From positions 1-33,795 of the forward strand of contig JAJZRV010000014.1 in assembly GCA_021850135.1 (NCBI GenBank): a stretch of DNA of 33,795 nucleotides, read 5' to 3'. Shown piece by piece: positions 17,081 through 26,080 of this stretch. Position 1 is the stretch's first letter, and each line of letters begins with the position of its first letter. Both the position numbers and the translations under genes were made by a program. The stretch comes from Pseudomonadota bacterium (GTDB taxonomy: Bacteria > Pseudomonadota > Gammaproteobacteria > Burkholderiales > Ferrovaceae). Under the pieces are notes generated by a model. That model was given only the letters and a program-made list of their open reading frames with translations, was not told the origin of the DNA and ran no database searches.

Positions 17081-17581
17081 TCAACGCGCCCAACTGACCC
17101 GCAAGAGATTTTCCTCGGGATGGAAATGGATTTCCAGGCTGCCTTGATAGGCATGACGCAGCGCCTCCCCCAACCCTCGGGCGAGATGGATGTCCGTGGT
17201 CGTCACAAGCACCCCTTCCTCCGTGTTTTCGATGGCCATGATGCGCTGTAACGGATGCTCGGCTTTTTCGCGCGTTTCATGGTGCTGGACAAGTCTCAGG
17301 ATCTCGTCACGATGTGCGGCAAAAAAATCTCCCTTGATGGAAACATAGCCCGCAGGGTACTGGTCCTGGATCCGGTGGCAGGCCGGGCAGGTATGCTGAT
17401 GGGCATTGGATGGCGCAGGAAGCCACTGCCAGCGCCCCCCATGAAAGACCGCACCACATCCCGGACACACCGTGGGTTCCGGCAGTTTTCCACGCATCTT
17501 ATAAGAGTCATGGATCAATTCCAGCAATACGCGATCGTGACGAAATGGTTGAAAGCCTGTCGGAATCTTCATTGCAGCCAT
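17081..17581 (-). CDS. BCAM0308-family protein (zinc-ribbon-like CxxC...CxxC)
   Basis: FRHDRVLLELIHDSYKMRGKLPEPTVCPGCGAVFHGGRWQW...HTCPACHRIQDQYPAGYVSIKGDFFAAHRDEILRLV; two CPxC motifs. Confidence 0.8.
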   Translation of the reverse strand: MAAMKIPTGFQPFRHDRVLLELIHDSYKMRGKLPEPTVCPGCGAVFHGGRWQWLPAPSNAHQHTCPACHRIQDQYPAGYVSIKGDFFAAHRDEILRLVQHHETREKAEHPLQRIMAIENTEEGVLVTTTDIHLARGLGEALRHAYQGSLEIHFHPEENLLRVSWAR

Positions 17582-17616
17582 GTTGGGCTCCTTGGTTCTG
17601 GGTATCTGATAGTGGT

Positions 17617-18246
17617 TCAGGACGGTTGGACATCGCGTATGCCCACGTTTGGTAACATCCAGGCCAGGACCTGGGGTTTTTTTCTGGAAGTGGCAGGACT
17701 TCTCCCACGCGGCACGCCGACGACAATCGGTGCGATCGCCCTGAATTCCGACGGAATTCCGAGCGACGCCTTCACTGTCGGCGTGTTCAATGCAGACAGT
17801 GACGACCCCACCACACAGCTTCCAAGTCCCATGGCGCAGGCGGCCAACATCAGGTTTTCCGCTGCCAGCCAGCAGTCTGCCTCGACAAAGGCCCCCGACA
17901 TTTTTGTGCCGATGATGATGAGCGTTCCGGCATCATGAAAAATGTTGAAGTCGGGATGATTGAAGGTGCTGACGACCCGGGGCGAAGGGGGATCGGCATG
18001 CAACAACCGTTCGATGAACATCGGTTTGGCATCGTCCGACAGGCGCTTGAGCGCAGGCTTGTCCTGCACGACGACAAAGGCCCAGGGTTCTTCGTGCATG
18101 GCCGTCGGCGCACGCACTGCAGCTTCCAGCAAGGTCTGGATGGTCGTGATATCCAACACCCTGGATTCATAAGTCCGTACGGAACGACGGGCCAGAATGG
18201 CCTGAAACAAGCTCAGTTCGCGATTTTTCCTGTCCGCTTCGGCCAT
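17617..18246 (-). CDS. Nitroreductase family protein
   Basis: LFQAILARRSVRTYESRVLDITTIQTLLEAAVRAPTAMHEEPWAFVVVQD...AAENLMLAACAMGLGSCVVGS...VGVPRGRSPATSRKKP. Start at 18246 (SD gagggg) preferred over track start 18270. Confidence 0.93.
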   Translation of the reverse strand: MAEADRKNRELSLFQAILARRSVRTYESRVLDITTIQTLLEAAVRAPTAMHEEPWAFVVVQDKPALKRLSDDAKPMFIERLLHADPPSPRVVSTFNHPDFNIFHDAGTLIIIGTKMSGAFVEADCWLAAENLMLAACAMGLGSCVVGSSLSALNTPTVKASLGIPSEFRAIAPIVVGVPRGRSPATSRKKPQVLAWMLPNVGIRDVQPS

Positions 18247-18320
18247 GGTCGCCCCCTCAACACTGCACATTGGGACAATAGCACCAACCTCTCCTGCGGA
18301 AAGTCCGTACGAACACCTAG

Positions 18321-18941
18321 CTATGCGATTGGAGCCCGTCCTACAGACTCGGCAATGCGCGCCAGGGCCAGTAGACTGGAGGCGCCGGTTTTGTGCATGA
18401 CCCGGGCGCGATGAATTTCCACCGTCCGATGGCTGATGTTCAATCGCAGCGCGATTTCCTTGTTGGTCAGTCCAGTCACGGCCAGGGCCATGACCTCCTG
18501 TTCACGTGCAGTGAGGGTGGCCAGGCGGATCAACAGTTCGCGGTGGGCATCCGAGTGCTCCAGACGCTGGATGTTCTGGCTCATGGCCTCCTGGACTCGG
18601 TCAAGCAACAATGCCCCGTCCACCGGCTTCGTCAGGAAGTCCACGGCGCCGTTCTTGATGGCCTGGACAGACTGGGTGATGCTGCCGTAGGCCGTCAGGA
18701 AAATGACGGGAAGAAGAATGCCGCGTCGAAGCAATTCCCGGTGCAATGCCGGCCCTTCCATGTCCGGCATTTTCACGTCAAGAATGATGCACCCCTGACA
18801 TTCATCGTTGCAGACCGCGAGAAAAGCCTGTGCACTGGAAAAACCCTGGACTGCAAATCCCGCAGTCTCGAGCAGCAAGGCCAGCGCATCCCGCACCGCC
18901 TCATCGTCGTCCACCACATAAACTTTGGCAGGGGCGTTCAT
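18321..18941 (-). CDS. FixJ-like response regulator (receiver + LuxR-type HTH)
   Basis: KVYVVDDDEAVRDALALLLETAGF...CIILDVKMPDMEGPALH...LTAYGSITQSVQAIKNGAVDFLTKPVD...LTAREQEVMALAVTGLTNKEIALRLNISHRTVEIHRARVM. Confidence 0.95.
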   Translation of the reverse strand: MNAPAKVYVVDDDEAVRDALALLLETAGFAVQGFSSAQAFLAVCNDECQGCIILDVKMPDMEGPALHRELLRRGILLPVIFLTAYGSITQSVQAIKNGAVDFLTKPVDGALLLDRVQEAMSQNIQRLEHSDAHRELLIRLATLTAREQEVMALAVTGLTNKEIALRLNISHRTVEIHRARVMHKTGASSLLALARIAESVGRAPIA

Positions 18942-20050
18942 GAGGCAAAGGGCAAGGTGAGATGAAACAGCGCGCCGGGACCTTCACGCGGCGCCACCCA
19001 GAGTTGCCCCCCATGAGCCTCGGTGAGCGAACGACTGACGGCCAGCCCCATGCCGATGCCGCTGGTTTTAGTGGTGAAAAATGGATCAAAAAGACGTTTC
19101 TGCGTCTCCACGCCAATCCCCGGCCCATTGTCCTCGATCGTGACCTCGACCATCCCTTTTTTCTTGAGCGCATGGGCCGTCACGGTCAGCGCCGGGCGGG
19201 CATGGGGGGTCTCCAGCACTGCCTCGATGCCGTTGTGCAGCAGGTTAAGCAGCACCTTGTGAACATGCATCCGATTGGCCTTTACTTTGGGAAGCCCGGC
19301 CTCCAGATGAAGGGCCACCTCAAGAGGCGTGTCGTGCTCCATGCGAACCACGTTGAGTACGTCCCGGATTTCCTGATCCAGGTCGAAGGCTTCGGAGGGA
19401 GAGTCGTTCATGTTCAAAAAATCGAGCATTTCACGAATGGATTGGCCGGCCCGCTGCGCCTGGCGCTCACTTCCCTCCATGGCTTGCCGCATCCTGTCCA
19501 GGTCAGGGTTGTCCTTTTCCAGCATCAGCAGGGCTGACTTGCTGTACGAGGCAATGGCCAGCAGCGGCTGATTGAGCTCATGGGCGATGGCGGCAACGGT
19601 CTGGGCAGCAATGTGATGCTTATGCAGTGCTTCCATTTCCTTGCGTCGCCCCAGGATGTCTCTTTCCAGGCCTTTGCGCACGGTAATGTCATGAATCGCG
19701 GCCAGCGTGTATGACCTTCCCTGCATTTCCAGCGGGCTCAGGCTGATCTCGACCGGAAGCTCGTCTCCGTCACGGGTCAGCGCTGTCAACTCGAGCCCCT
19801 CCCCGGCGGTACGCCGATGGGGCTGCAGGGCAAAACCTCGGTGAAGCTCTCGGTGTCTGTCCCGAGACCGCAGAGGAACCAGCATCTCGACGGGTTGACC
19901 GTTCAATGCGGCTTCGGAGTAACCAAACAATCGCTGGGCACCCGGATTGGAGAGAAGGATACAACCTTCATCGTCAACCAACAGGAGGGCATCGACAATA
20001 GCATCGAACAACCATCGAAATCCTTTACTCTCGAACAGTATCTCGTCCAT
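18938..20050 (-). CDS. PAS-domain sensor histidine kinase (FixL/DctB-like)
   Basis: PAS: LFDAIVDALLLVDDEGCILLSNPGAQRLFGYSEAALNGQPVEMLVP; H-box AAIAHELNQPLLAIASYSKSALLML; N/G boxes LLNLLHNGIEAV, IEDNGPGIGVE, TSGIGMGLAVSRSL. Stop overlaps the response-regulator start. Confidence 0.95.
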   Translation of the reverse strand: MDEILFESKGFRWLFDAIVDALLLVDDEGCILLSNPGAQRLFGYSEAALNGQPVEMLVPLRSRDRHRELHRGFALQPHRRTAGEGLELTALTRDGDELPVEISLSPLEMQGRSYTLAAIHDITVRKGLERDILGRRKEMEALHKHHIAAQTVAAIAHELNQPLLAIASYSKSALLMLEKDNPDLDRMRQAMEGSERQAQRAGQSIREMLDFLNMNDSPSEAFDLDQEIRDVLNVVRMEHDTPLEVALHLEAGLPKVKANRMHVHKVLLNLLHNGIEAVLETPHARPALTVTAHALKKKGMVEVTIEDNGPGIGVETQKRLFDPFFTTKTSGIGMGLAVSRSLTEAHGGQLWVAPREGPGALFHLTLPFAS

Positions 20051-20085
20051 GGCCTTCCCGTACGCAGAAGTAAGTAATCCCCCTT

Positions 20086-20103
20086 ATACGGATTCGACCG
20101 TAT
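20086..20103. promoter_or_regulatory. Inverted repeat ATACGG-N6-CCGTAT between the kinase gene and the divergent DUF2934/hsp20 genes; candidate operator
   Basis: Read directly: atacggattcgaccgtat, perfect 6-bp arms, in the divergent intergenic region. Confidence 0.4.
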
Positions 20104-20180
20104 TCCCCCCTTTCCGGGGATTTTATACCCTAGTAGTCCGTAATCAAAGATTCCGAATCGGCCCCGATAAGGAGATTGCC

Positions 20181-20465
20181 ATGGCACATACCGCCCCCCA
20201 TTCCCCCAAGAAAGATGCAAAGCGCGCATCTCAGACGAAGAAGGCCCCGCCAGTCCACCAAAAGGAGCAAAAACACCATGCTCCAGTGACTCATGAATAC
20301 CTGCCCGGGGACGGGCTCGATCGTGAAAGCATGATTGCCGAAGCCGCCTATTACCGTGCCGAACGCCGCAATTTCGATGGCGGTGATCCGGTGGCAGACT
20401 GGCTGGAAGCTGAAGCTGAAATCGATGCCATTCTCAGCGGGCAGGAAGAGACCAGCGTTCACTAA
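20181..20465 (+). CDS. Small basic protein, DUF2934-like
   Basis: MAHTAPHSPKKDAKRASQTKKAPP...MIAEAAYYRAERRNFDGGDPVADWLEAEAEIDAIL; IAEAAYYxAExR...DPVxDWLEAExE pattern; SD aaggag. Confidence 0.8.
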   Translation: MAHTAPHSPKKDAKRASQTKKAPPVHQKEQKHHAPVTHEYLPGDGLDRESMIAEAAYYRAERRNFDGGDPVADWLEAEAEIDAILSGQEETSVH

Positions 20466-20481
20466 TTTCAAGGAGATTATC

Positions 20482-20928
20482 ATGGCAAACATCAGCTTGC
20501 GAGATCCATTCTTTTCGCGCCTCTCGCGTTTCGACCCTTTCGCCGACGACGACTGGCTCAAGGGGTTCTGGGTCCGTCCGATTGCCGGTGAGACAGAAAC
20601 GGCACCGCAAATCAAGATCGACCTGACGGAAAACGCCACCGCTTACACCGTACGCGCTGAAATCCCCGGGGCAAAGAAGGAAGACATCAAAGTGGAAATC
20701 GAAGGCAATCGGGTTTCCATCAGCGCAGAAGTCAAACGCGAAAAAGAGGAAAAGAAGGACGATAAGGTCATTCGTCGCGAATGCTATCAGGGCGCAAGTT
20801 ACCGAAGCTTTACCCTCGACAGCGACGTGGACGATACCAAAGCCCAAGCCAAGTACGACAACGGCGTTCTGGAGTTGACGCTACCGAAAAGAAACGGCGG
20901 GGGATCGAAACAGCTGCAAATCAATTGA
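20482..20928 (+). CDS. Hsp20/alpha-crystallin family small heat shock protein
   Basis: IKIDLTENATAYTVRAEIPGAKKEDIKVEIEGNRVSISAEVKREKEEKKDDKVIRRE...YDNGVLELTLPKRNGGGSKQLQIN; SD aaggag; start at 20482 rather than 20335. Confidence 0.96.
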   Translation: MANISLRDPFFSRLSRFDPFADDDWLKGFWVRPIAGETETAPQIKIDLTENATAYTVRAEIPGAKKEDIKVEIEGNRVSISAEVKREKEEKKDDKVIRRECYQGASYRSFTLDSDVDDTKAQAKYDNGVLELTLPKRNGGGSKQLQIN

Positions 20929-20980
20929 TGCAACCTGGTCGCGAGTGCCAGCCATTTCCGTGCGCTCGCAGCCAAAACGT

Positions 20981-21907
20981 TCAGGAATCCACGCCCCTGT
21001 AGGCTTCTGCCGTGATACCGCGATGTGCTCTCAGAAACTGGATGAAGGCCCGCAGGGGCGCCGACAATTGGTGCCGGCTCGCGTAGTACAAATAATAGCT
21101 GTGATACGGCGGCGACCAATCGGTCAGCATGGGGACCAGCCGCCCCACCCGGATATCTTCAGCAATGTAGGCTTCCACAGCATATCCGATGCCCACCCCG
21201 GCAATTGCCGCTTTGATCATTAAATCTACGTCATTGACAATGAGCGGCCCGTTCACGGCGATTTCAATTTTTTTCTTGTGCCGCTCAAATTCCCACGGCA
21301 CCACCTGCTGATTGGCAAGCCGGTAACGGATGCAGGCGTGGTGCTGCAGTTCCTGCGGCGTTTTGGGTTGGGGATGAAGCGTCAGGTACTCCGGCGAGGC
21401 CATGGCAATGATCCGGGAAGGCGGGCTCGCCCGCACCAACAACATGTCCTGGGCAATGCGCCGACCATAACGGATTCCAGCATCGTAGCGTCCCATGGCA
21501 AGTTCACTGCTCATGTTGTCCACCGTAATGTCCATGTGTATGGCCGGGTACTGCGCGAGAAACTCCTTCAATAATGGGGCCAGAATCAGCTGCGCCGGAA
21601 TGGTGGATACGCTAAGCCGCAGCGTACCCATGGGCGTGTCGCGAAAATCGTTGATGGATTCCACGGCCGCGCCAAGGGCATCGAATGCCGGCCGGATTCT
21701 TGCCAGCAAGCGCTCACCTGCCTCTGTCAGCGACAGGCTTCGGGTAGTACGGTGCAACAAACGGACACCGAGGCGCGCCTCCAAGGCGCGAATGGTCTGA
21801 CTTAACGTCGAAGCCGCCATATCCAGCGTTGCCGCAGCGCGGGCAAAGTTCCCCCGCTCCACCACCGTCATGAAAGCTTTCAATTCCGCAAATTCAGCGC
21901 CGCGCAT
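20981..21907 (-). CDS. LysR-family transcriptional regulator
   Basis: ELKAFMTVVERGNFARAAATLDMAASTLSQTIRALEARLGVRLLHRTTRSLSLTEAGERLL (wHTH) plus substrate-binding domain. Confidence 0.96.
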   Translation of the reverse strand: MRGAEFAELKAFMTVVERGNFARAAATLDMAASTLSQTIRALEARLGVRLLHRTTRSLSLTEAGERLLARIRPAFDALGAAVESINDFRDTPMGTLRLSVSTIPAQLILAPLLKEFLAQYPAIHMDITVDNMSSELAMGRYDAGIRYGRRIAQDMLLVRASPPSRIIAMASPEYLTLHPQPKTPQELQHHACIRYRLANQQVVPWEFERHKKKIEIAVNGPLIVNDVDLMIKAAIAGVGIGYAVEAYIAEDIRVGRLVPMLTDWSPPYHSYYLYYASRHQLSAPLRAFIQFLRAHRGITAEAYRGVDS

Positions 21908-21926
21908 TATTCGTCCTTATCGAATA
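21908..21926. promoter_or_regulatory. Inverted repeat TATTCG-N7-CGAATA abutting the lysR start; candidate LysR-type (T-N11-A) autoregulatory site
   Basis: Read directly: tattcgtccttatcgaata, 6-bp arms and 7-bp spacer; lies between divergent lysR and efflux genes. Confidence 0.5.
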
Positions 21927-22009
21927 GTGTATTTTGATTATGCGTCTTTATCGCTGTAATTGACATCCTTTAGACTGTGTCAACATCCAAAAAATCAGGA
22001 AATCCGCTC

Positions 22010-23053
22010 ATGAACGACGAGAGCCTAAAGGCAGGCTGGCTCGAGCGCCACCGGCGCAGCCTGCTGATCGGCGGTCCCGTGCTGGTGCTGCTGGCAGCAG
22101 GGCTGCTCTACCTCAACAGTCTGAGGTATGTCTCCACCGACAACGCCTATGTGAGCGCTGCACGCACAGAAATCAGCGCCAATGTGGCTGGACGCGTCAT
22201 CGAAATCGACGTCAAGGACAACCAGGTCGTACATCCAGGTGACGTGTTGTTCAAGCTTGATGAGCGGGATTTCGCGATTGCCGTGGCGGACGCCCGCGCG
22301 CAGCTTGCCAACGCGAAACTCCATATCGCCGCCCTGAGGGCTACTTACCTGCAACATCAGGCGGATGTGGAGGCCTCGAGGGAAGCACTCGCTTACGCCG
22401 AACACGAACTCGAACGCCAGAAACGACTGGCCAGCCAGGGAATTTCATCCCAAGCACAACTGGATCAGGCACAGCATGCCTGGGCCCAGGCGCAGCAAAA
22501 GGTACGGGCGGTGCAGCAGGAACAGGAAAATGTGCTGGCCGCGCTGGACCATCATCCCGATCAGGACATTGCCGACCACCCCTCAGTGAGGCAAGCCCAG
22601 GCCGCGCTCGACCGGGCAGCGCTCAATCTTTCCTACACAATCGTGAAAGCTCCCCAGGAAGGCGCGGTCTCCAAGGTCGAACAATTGCAGGTCGGTGACT
22701 ACATCAACGCTGCCACTCCGGTCTTCGCGCTGGTTTCCAGCCAAAACGCCTGGGTCGAAGCCAATTTCAAGGAAACCGAGTTGGCCCGCATGCAGCCAGG
22801 CCAAAGGAGTACGATTGAAATCGATGCCTACCCGGGAAAGACGTTTCATGGCCACGTGCAAAGCTTGAGCCCCGGTACGGGGGCAAGCTTTTCTTTGTTG
22901 CCGCCGGAAAACGCCACCGGCAACTGGGTCAAGGTCGTTCAGCGCCTGCCGGTGCGCGTCAGCGTGGACGACCCCGATCCTCGCCTGCCGCTGCGGGCAG
23001 GGTTGAGCGCCACGGTGGAAGTGGATATCCGTCATGACCCCGACCATCGCTGA
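22010..23053 (+). CDS. HlyD/EmrA-family efflux periplasmic adaptor
   Basis: RRSLLIGGPVLVLLAAGLLYLNSLRYVSTDNAYVSAARTEISANVAGRVIEIDVKDNQVVHPGDVLFKLDERDF...WVEANFKETELARMQPGQ. ATG at 22010 preferred to GTG at 21977. Confidence 0.95.
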   Translation: MNDESLKAGWLERHRRSLLIGGPVLVLLAAGLLYLNSLRYVSTDNAYVSAARTEISANVAGRVIEIDVKDNQVVHPGDVLFKLDERDFAIAVADARAQLANAKLHIAALRATYLQHQADVEASREALAYAEHELERQKRLASQGISSQAQLDQAQHAWAQAQQKVRAVQQEQENVLAALDHHPDQDIADHPSVRQAQAALDRAALNLSYTIVKAPQEGAVSKVEQLQVGDYINAATPVFALVSSQNAWVEANFKETELARMQPGQRSTIEIDAYPGKTFHGHVQSLSPGTGASFSLLPPENATGNWVKVVQRLPVRVSVDDPDPRLPLRAGLSATVEVDIRHDPDHR

Positions 23054-24566
23054 AACCGACAAACTCGATCGCCCCCTGATCACGGCCTCGGTGATGGCTG
23101 CCACTATCATGCAGGCCCTGGATTCAACGATCGCCAACGTGGCTTTGCCAAAAATGCAGGGCACGCTGTCCGCGACGCAGGACCAGATGGCCTGGGTGCT
23201 CACGTCCTATATCGTGGCCACAGCCATCATGATCCCCTTGACAGGATGGTTGGCCCAGCGGTTTGGCCGAAAGCCCGTGTTCCTGATTTCAATCGTCGGG
23301 TTCACGGTGGCATCCGCCTTGTGCGGCATCGCCACCAGCCTGCCAGAAATCGTTCTGTTCAGGATATTGCAGGGCATCTCGGGGGCAGCCCTGGTCCCCC
23401 TGTCGCAAGCCGTCCTGTTCGATATCAATCCGAGAGAAAATCACGGCCGTGCCATGGCCATGTGGGGGGTGGGGGTGACCATGGGCCCGATCCTCGGACC
23501 GGCTCTGGGCGGATGGTTGACCGATCACTATAGTTGGCGCTGGGTGTTTTACATCAACGTTCCGATCGGGATTCTGGCTTATATCGGCCTGTCTGTTTCG
23601 ATGCCAAATACCAAAAAAATTATCGGCAGCTTCGATTTCTTTGGATTCACGAATCTCGCCCTGGGCATCGGTGCGCTGCAGTTGATGCTGGATCGAGGAG
23701 AACTCAAGGACTGGTTTGGCTCCGCCGAAATTGTTGGCTATGCCCTCGTCATGTGCATTGCGTTTTACCTGTTCATCATTCATACCCTCACGCACCGGCA
23801 CCCGTTCCTCAGCCCCGCCCTGTTCGCCGACCGTAATTTTCTCACCACCAACGTCTTCATTTTCCTGATAGGCGTGGTGCTCTTTGCCACCCTGGCCCTG
23901 GTGCCTCCCATGCTGCAAAACGAGATGGGTTATCCGGTACTGCTCACCGGGCTCGTCACCGCTCCACGCGGCGCAGGCACCATGCTGGCCATGATCATAG
24001 TGGGTCGTCTTGTGGGAAAATTCGATGCGCGCTTGATCATGGCGGCCGGATTGGGAATGACCGCGCTGTCGCTATGGCAGATGACCCGATTCGACCTGCT
24101 GATGGACGACACGCTCATCATCTCCACCGGCGTTCTCCAGGGATTTGGGATTGGCTTGTCTTACGTGCCCCTGTCCACCGTCGCTTTCAGCACTTTGCCT
24201 GCTATGCTGCGCAACGAAGGCACTGCCTTTTTCAATCTGCTCCGCAACATCGGCAGCGCCATCGGAATCTCGGTGGTTCAGACGCTGCTCACCCGGAATA
24301 CTCAGACCATGCACGCCACCCTGGCCGAGCACGTCACACCCTATACCCTGCACCAGCCAGCTTATGCCGCAATCCACCTCGATCCGACCCAACCCGCCGG
24401 ACTGATGGCTCTGAATGGCATGATCACTCGCCAGGCGGCAATGATTGCCTACAACAACGATTTCAAATTGATGATGATCATCACGATCGCCGTGATCCCT
24501 TTGCTTCTGCTGCTTCGTCCGCCGGCGCGGCACACGGGTCCGAAAGAAGTCGCAGTCATGGAATAA
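23034..24566 (+). CDS. DHA2-family (EmrB-like) MFS multidrug efflux permease
   Basis: SVMAATIMQALDSTIANVALPKMQGTLSATQDQMAWVLTSYIVATAIMIPLTGWLAQRFGRK; multi-TM; overlaps the end of the emrA-like gene. Confidence 0.96.
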   Translation: MTPTIAETDKLDRPLITASVMAATIMQALDSTIANVALPKMQGTLSATQDQMAWVLTSYIVATAIMIPLTGWLAQRFGRKPVFLISIVGFTVASALCGIATSLPEIVLFRILQGISGAALVPLSQAVLFDINPRENHGRAMAMWGVGVTMGPILGPALGGWLTDHYSWRWVFYINVPIGILAYIGLSVSMPNTKKIIGSFDFFGFTNLALGIGALQLMLDRGELKDWFGSAEIVGYALVMCIAFYLFIIHTLTHRHPFLSPALFADRNFLTTNVFIFLIGVVLFATLALVPPMLQNEMGYPVLLTGLVTAPRGAGTMLAMIIVGRLVGKFDARLIMAAGLGMTALSLWQMTRFDLLMDDTLIISTGVLQGFGIGLSYVPLSTVAFSTLPAMLRNEGTAFFNLLRNIGSAIGISVVQTLLTRNTQTMHATLAEHVTPYTLHQPAYAAIHLDPTQPAGLMALNGMITRQAAMIAYNNDFKLMMIITIAVIPLLLLLRPPARHTGPKEVAVME

Positions 24567-24570
24567 CCTT

Positions 24571-26028
24571 ATGAAACCCTACCTCGTTTCCGCTTTTCCC
24601 CTTGCGTTGGCGCTCTCGGCTTGCAGCGTCGGGCCGGATTTCACGACACCAGACCCTCCCGCCACGAAAACGTATACCTCTGAGAAGGAAGTCCTCAGTC
24701 CTGAACGACGGGCCGCATTGGGCCAGCACATGGAAGCAGAATGGTGGACGCTGTTTGCCTCGAATACCCTCAATACCCTGATTCATCAGGCGGTTTCAGA
24801 CAACTACGACATCGCCGCTGCCCGGGAAACCCTGGCGCAAGCTGAGGCCGCTGTTCAGGCCCAAAGCGGCAGCCTGATGCCCCAAGCCTCGTTGGATGCG
24901 CTGGCTGGCCGGCAAAAATACGGCGTGGCTTTGTTCGGCCCCTCCAATTTCTTTATTCCACCTTTCACCTATTACGAGGCCGGCCCATCATTGAGCTGGA
25001 CCGTTGACCTCTTTGGTGGAGGGCAGCGCAGGGTTGAGCGCCAGAAAGCACTGGCGGAATTCCAAGGCCACGAACTGGATGCCATGTATGTCGCGCTCAC
25101 CGGCAATGTGGTCTCCCAGGCCATTCAACTGGCTGCCATAAACACAGAAATTTCAACCCTAGAACGCATCCTGGTGGCGGATGAAAAAATACTCGCCCTG
25201 GTCCAGGCCGCATTTGAGGCGGGATCCGCCACACGCATGGATATCCTGTCAGCCCAAAACCGGTTGACGACTGACCGTGCATTGTTGCCCTCCCTGAAAC
25301 AGCGATTCAATCTGAATTACCACACCCTGTCCGTCCTCGTTGGCAAGGCACCTGCCGATTGGGCCCCGCCGAATCTGGATTTCAAGCAACTTGCTTTGCC
25401 CGAAATACTCCCGGTGAGCCTGCCCTCCGAGCTGGTACGAAAACGTCCGGACATCATGGCAGCCGAAGCCAATCTGCATGCAGCCAGCGCCAATATCGGC
25501 GTAGCCACTGCCAACCTCTACCCCAGCTTCACGCTCAGCGCCAACATGTTCCAGGAAGCACTGACGCCCTCGCGAATCTTTTATGGAACGAGCAATGCCT
25601 GGGCTCTGGCTGGCGGCGTGACCGCACCCATTTTCAACGGCGGCATGCTCTCTGCGGAAAAGCGCGAAGCGGAGCACGCCTTCCAGGCCAGTCTTGCCGA
25701 GTACCGCCAAACGGTGGTGCAGGCTTTCAGTCAGGTGGCTGATGCCCTCACCGCACTCGCCCACGATGCCGAGATGATCGACGCCCTGAAGGCAGGCGTT
25801 GACACAGCTCAAGCTTCGTTGGATCTGGCGCAGAAAAGCTATGAGGCCGGGAACACCGGCCTGCTTCAAATTGAAACGGCGCAACGCGAACTCGCGCAGG
25901 CAGAGTGGCGTCTGGTCGAGGCACAAAGTCAGCAACGTCTCGACATGACTCAATTATTCGTGGCGTTGGGGGGATCCCCATTGCGAAGCGCTTCGATGAC
26001 ATCCACCCCTGGGGAGCACAGAGGATAG
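24571..26028 (+). CDS. NodT-family efflux outer membrane lipoprotein
   Basis: Lipobox LALALSACSVGPDF; LRKRPDIMAAEANLHAASANIGVATANLYPSFTLS; YEAGNTGLLQIETAQRELAQAEWRLVEAQSQQ. Confidence 0.95.
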   Translation: MKPYLVSAFPLALALSACSVGPDFTTPDPPATKTYTSEKEVLSPERRAALGQHMEAEWWTLFASNTLNTLIHQAVSDNYDIAAARETLAQAEAAVQAQSGSLMPQASLDALAGRQKYGVALFGPSNFFIPPFTYYEAGPSLSWTVDLFGGGQRRVERQKALAEFQGHELDAMYVALTGNVVSQAIQLAAINTEISTLERILVADEKILALVQAAFEAGSATRMDILSAQNRLTTDRALLPSLKQRFNLNYHTLSVLVGKAPADWAPPNLDFKQLALPEILPVSLPSELVRKRPDIMAAEANLHAASANIGVATANLYPSFTLSANMFQEALTPSRIFYGTSNAWALAGGVTAPIFNGGMLSAEKREAEHAFQASLAEYRQTVVQAFSQVADALTALAHDAEMIDALKAGVDTAQASLDLAQKSYEAGNTGLLQIETAQRELAQAEWRLVEAQSQQRLDMTQLFVALGGSPLRSASMTSTPGEHRG

Positions 26029-26034
26029 ATCAAT

Positions 26035-26075
26035 CGGGAAAATCATACGGCATTGTGATTTTCTCGAATTTTTTT
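26035..26075 (+). terminator. Rho-independent terminator after the efflux operon
   Basis: CGGGAAAATCA (26035-26045), 10-nt loop, TGATTTTCTCG (26056-26066; one G-U), then AATTTTTTT. Confidence 0.8.
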
Positions 26076-26080
26076 ACTCA

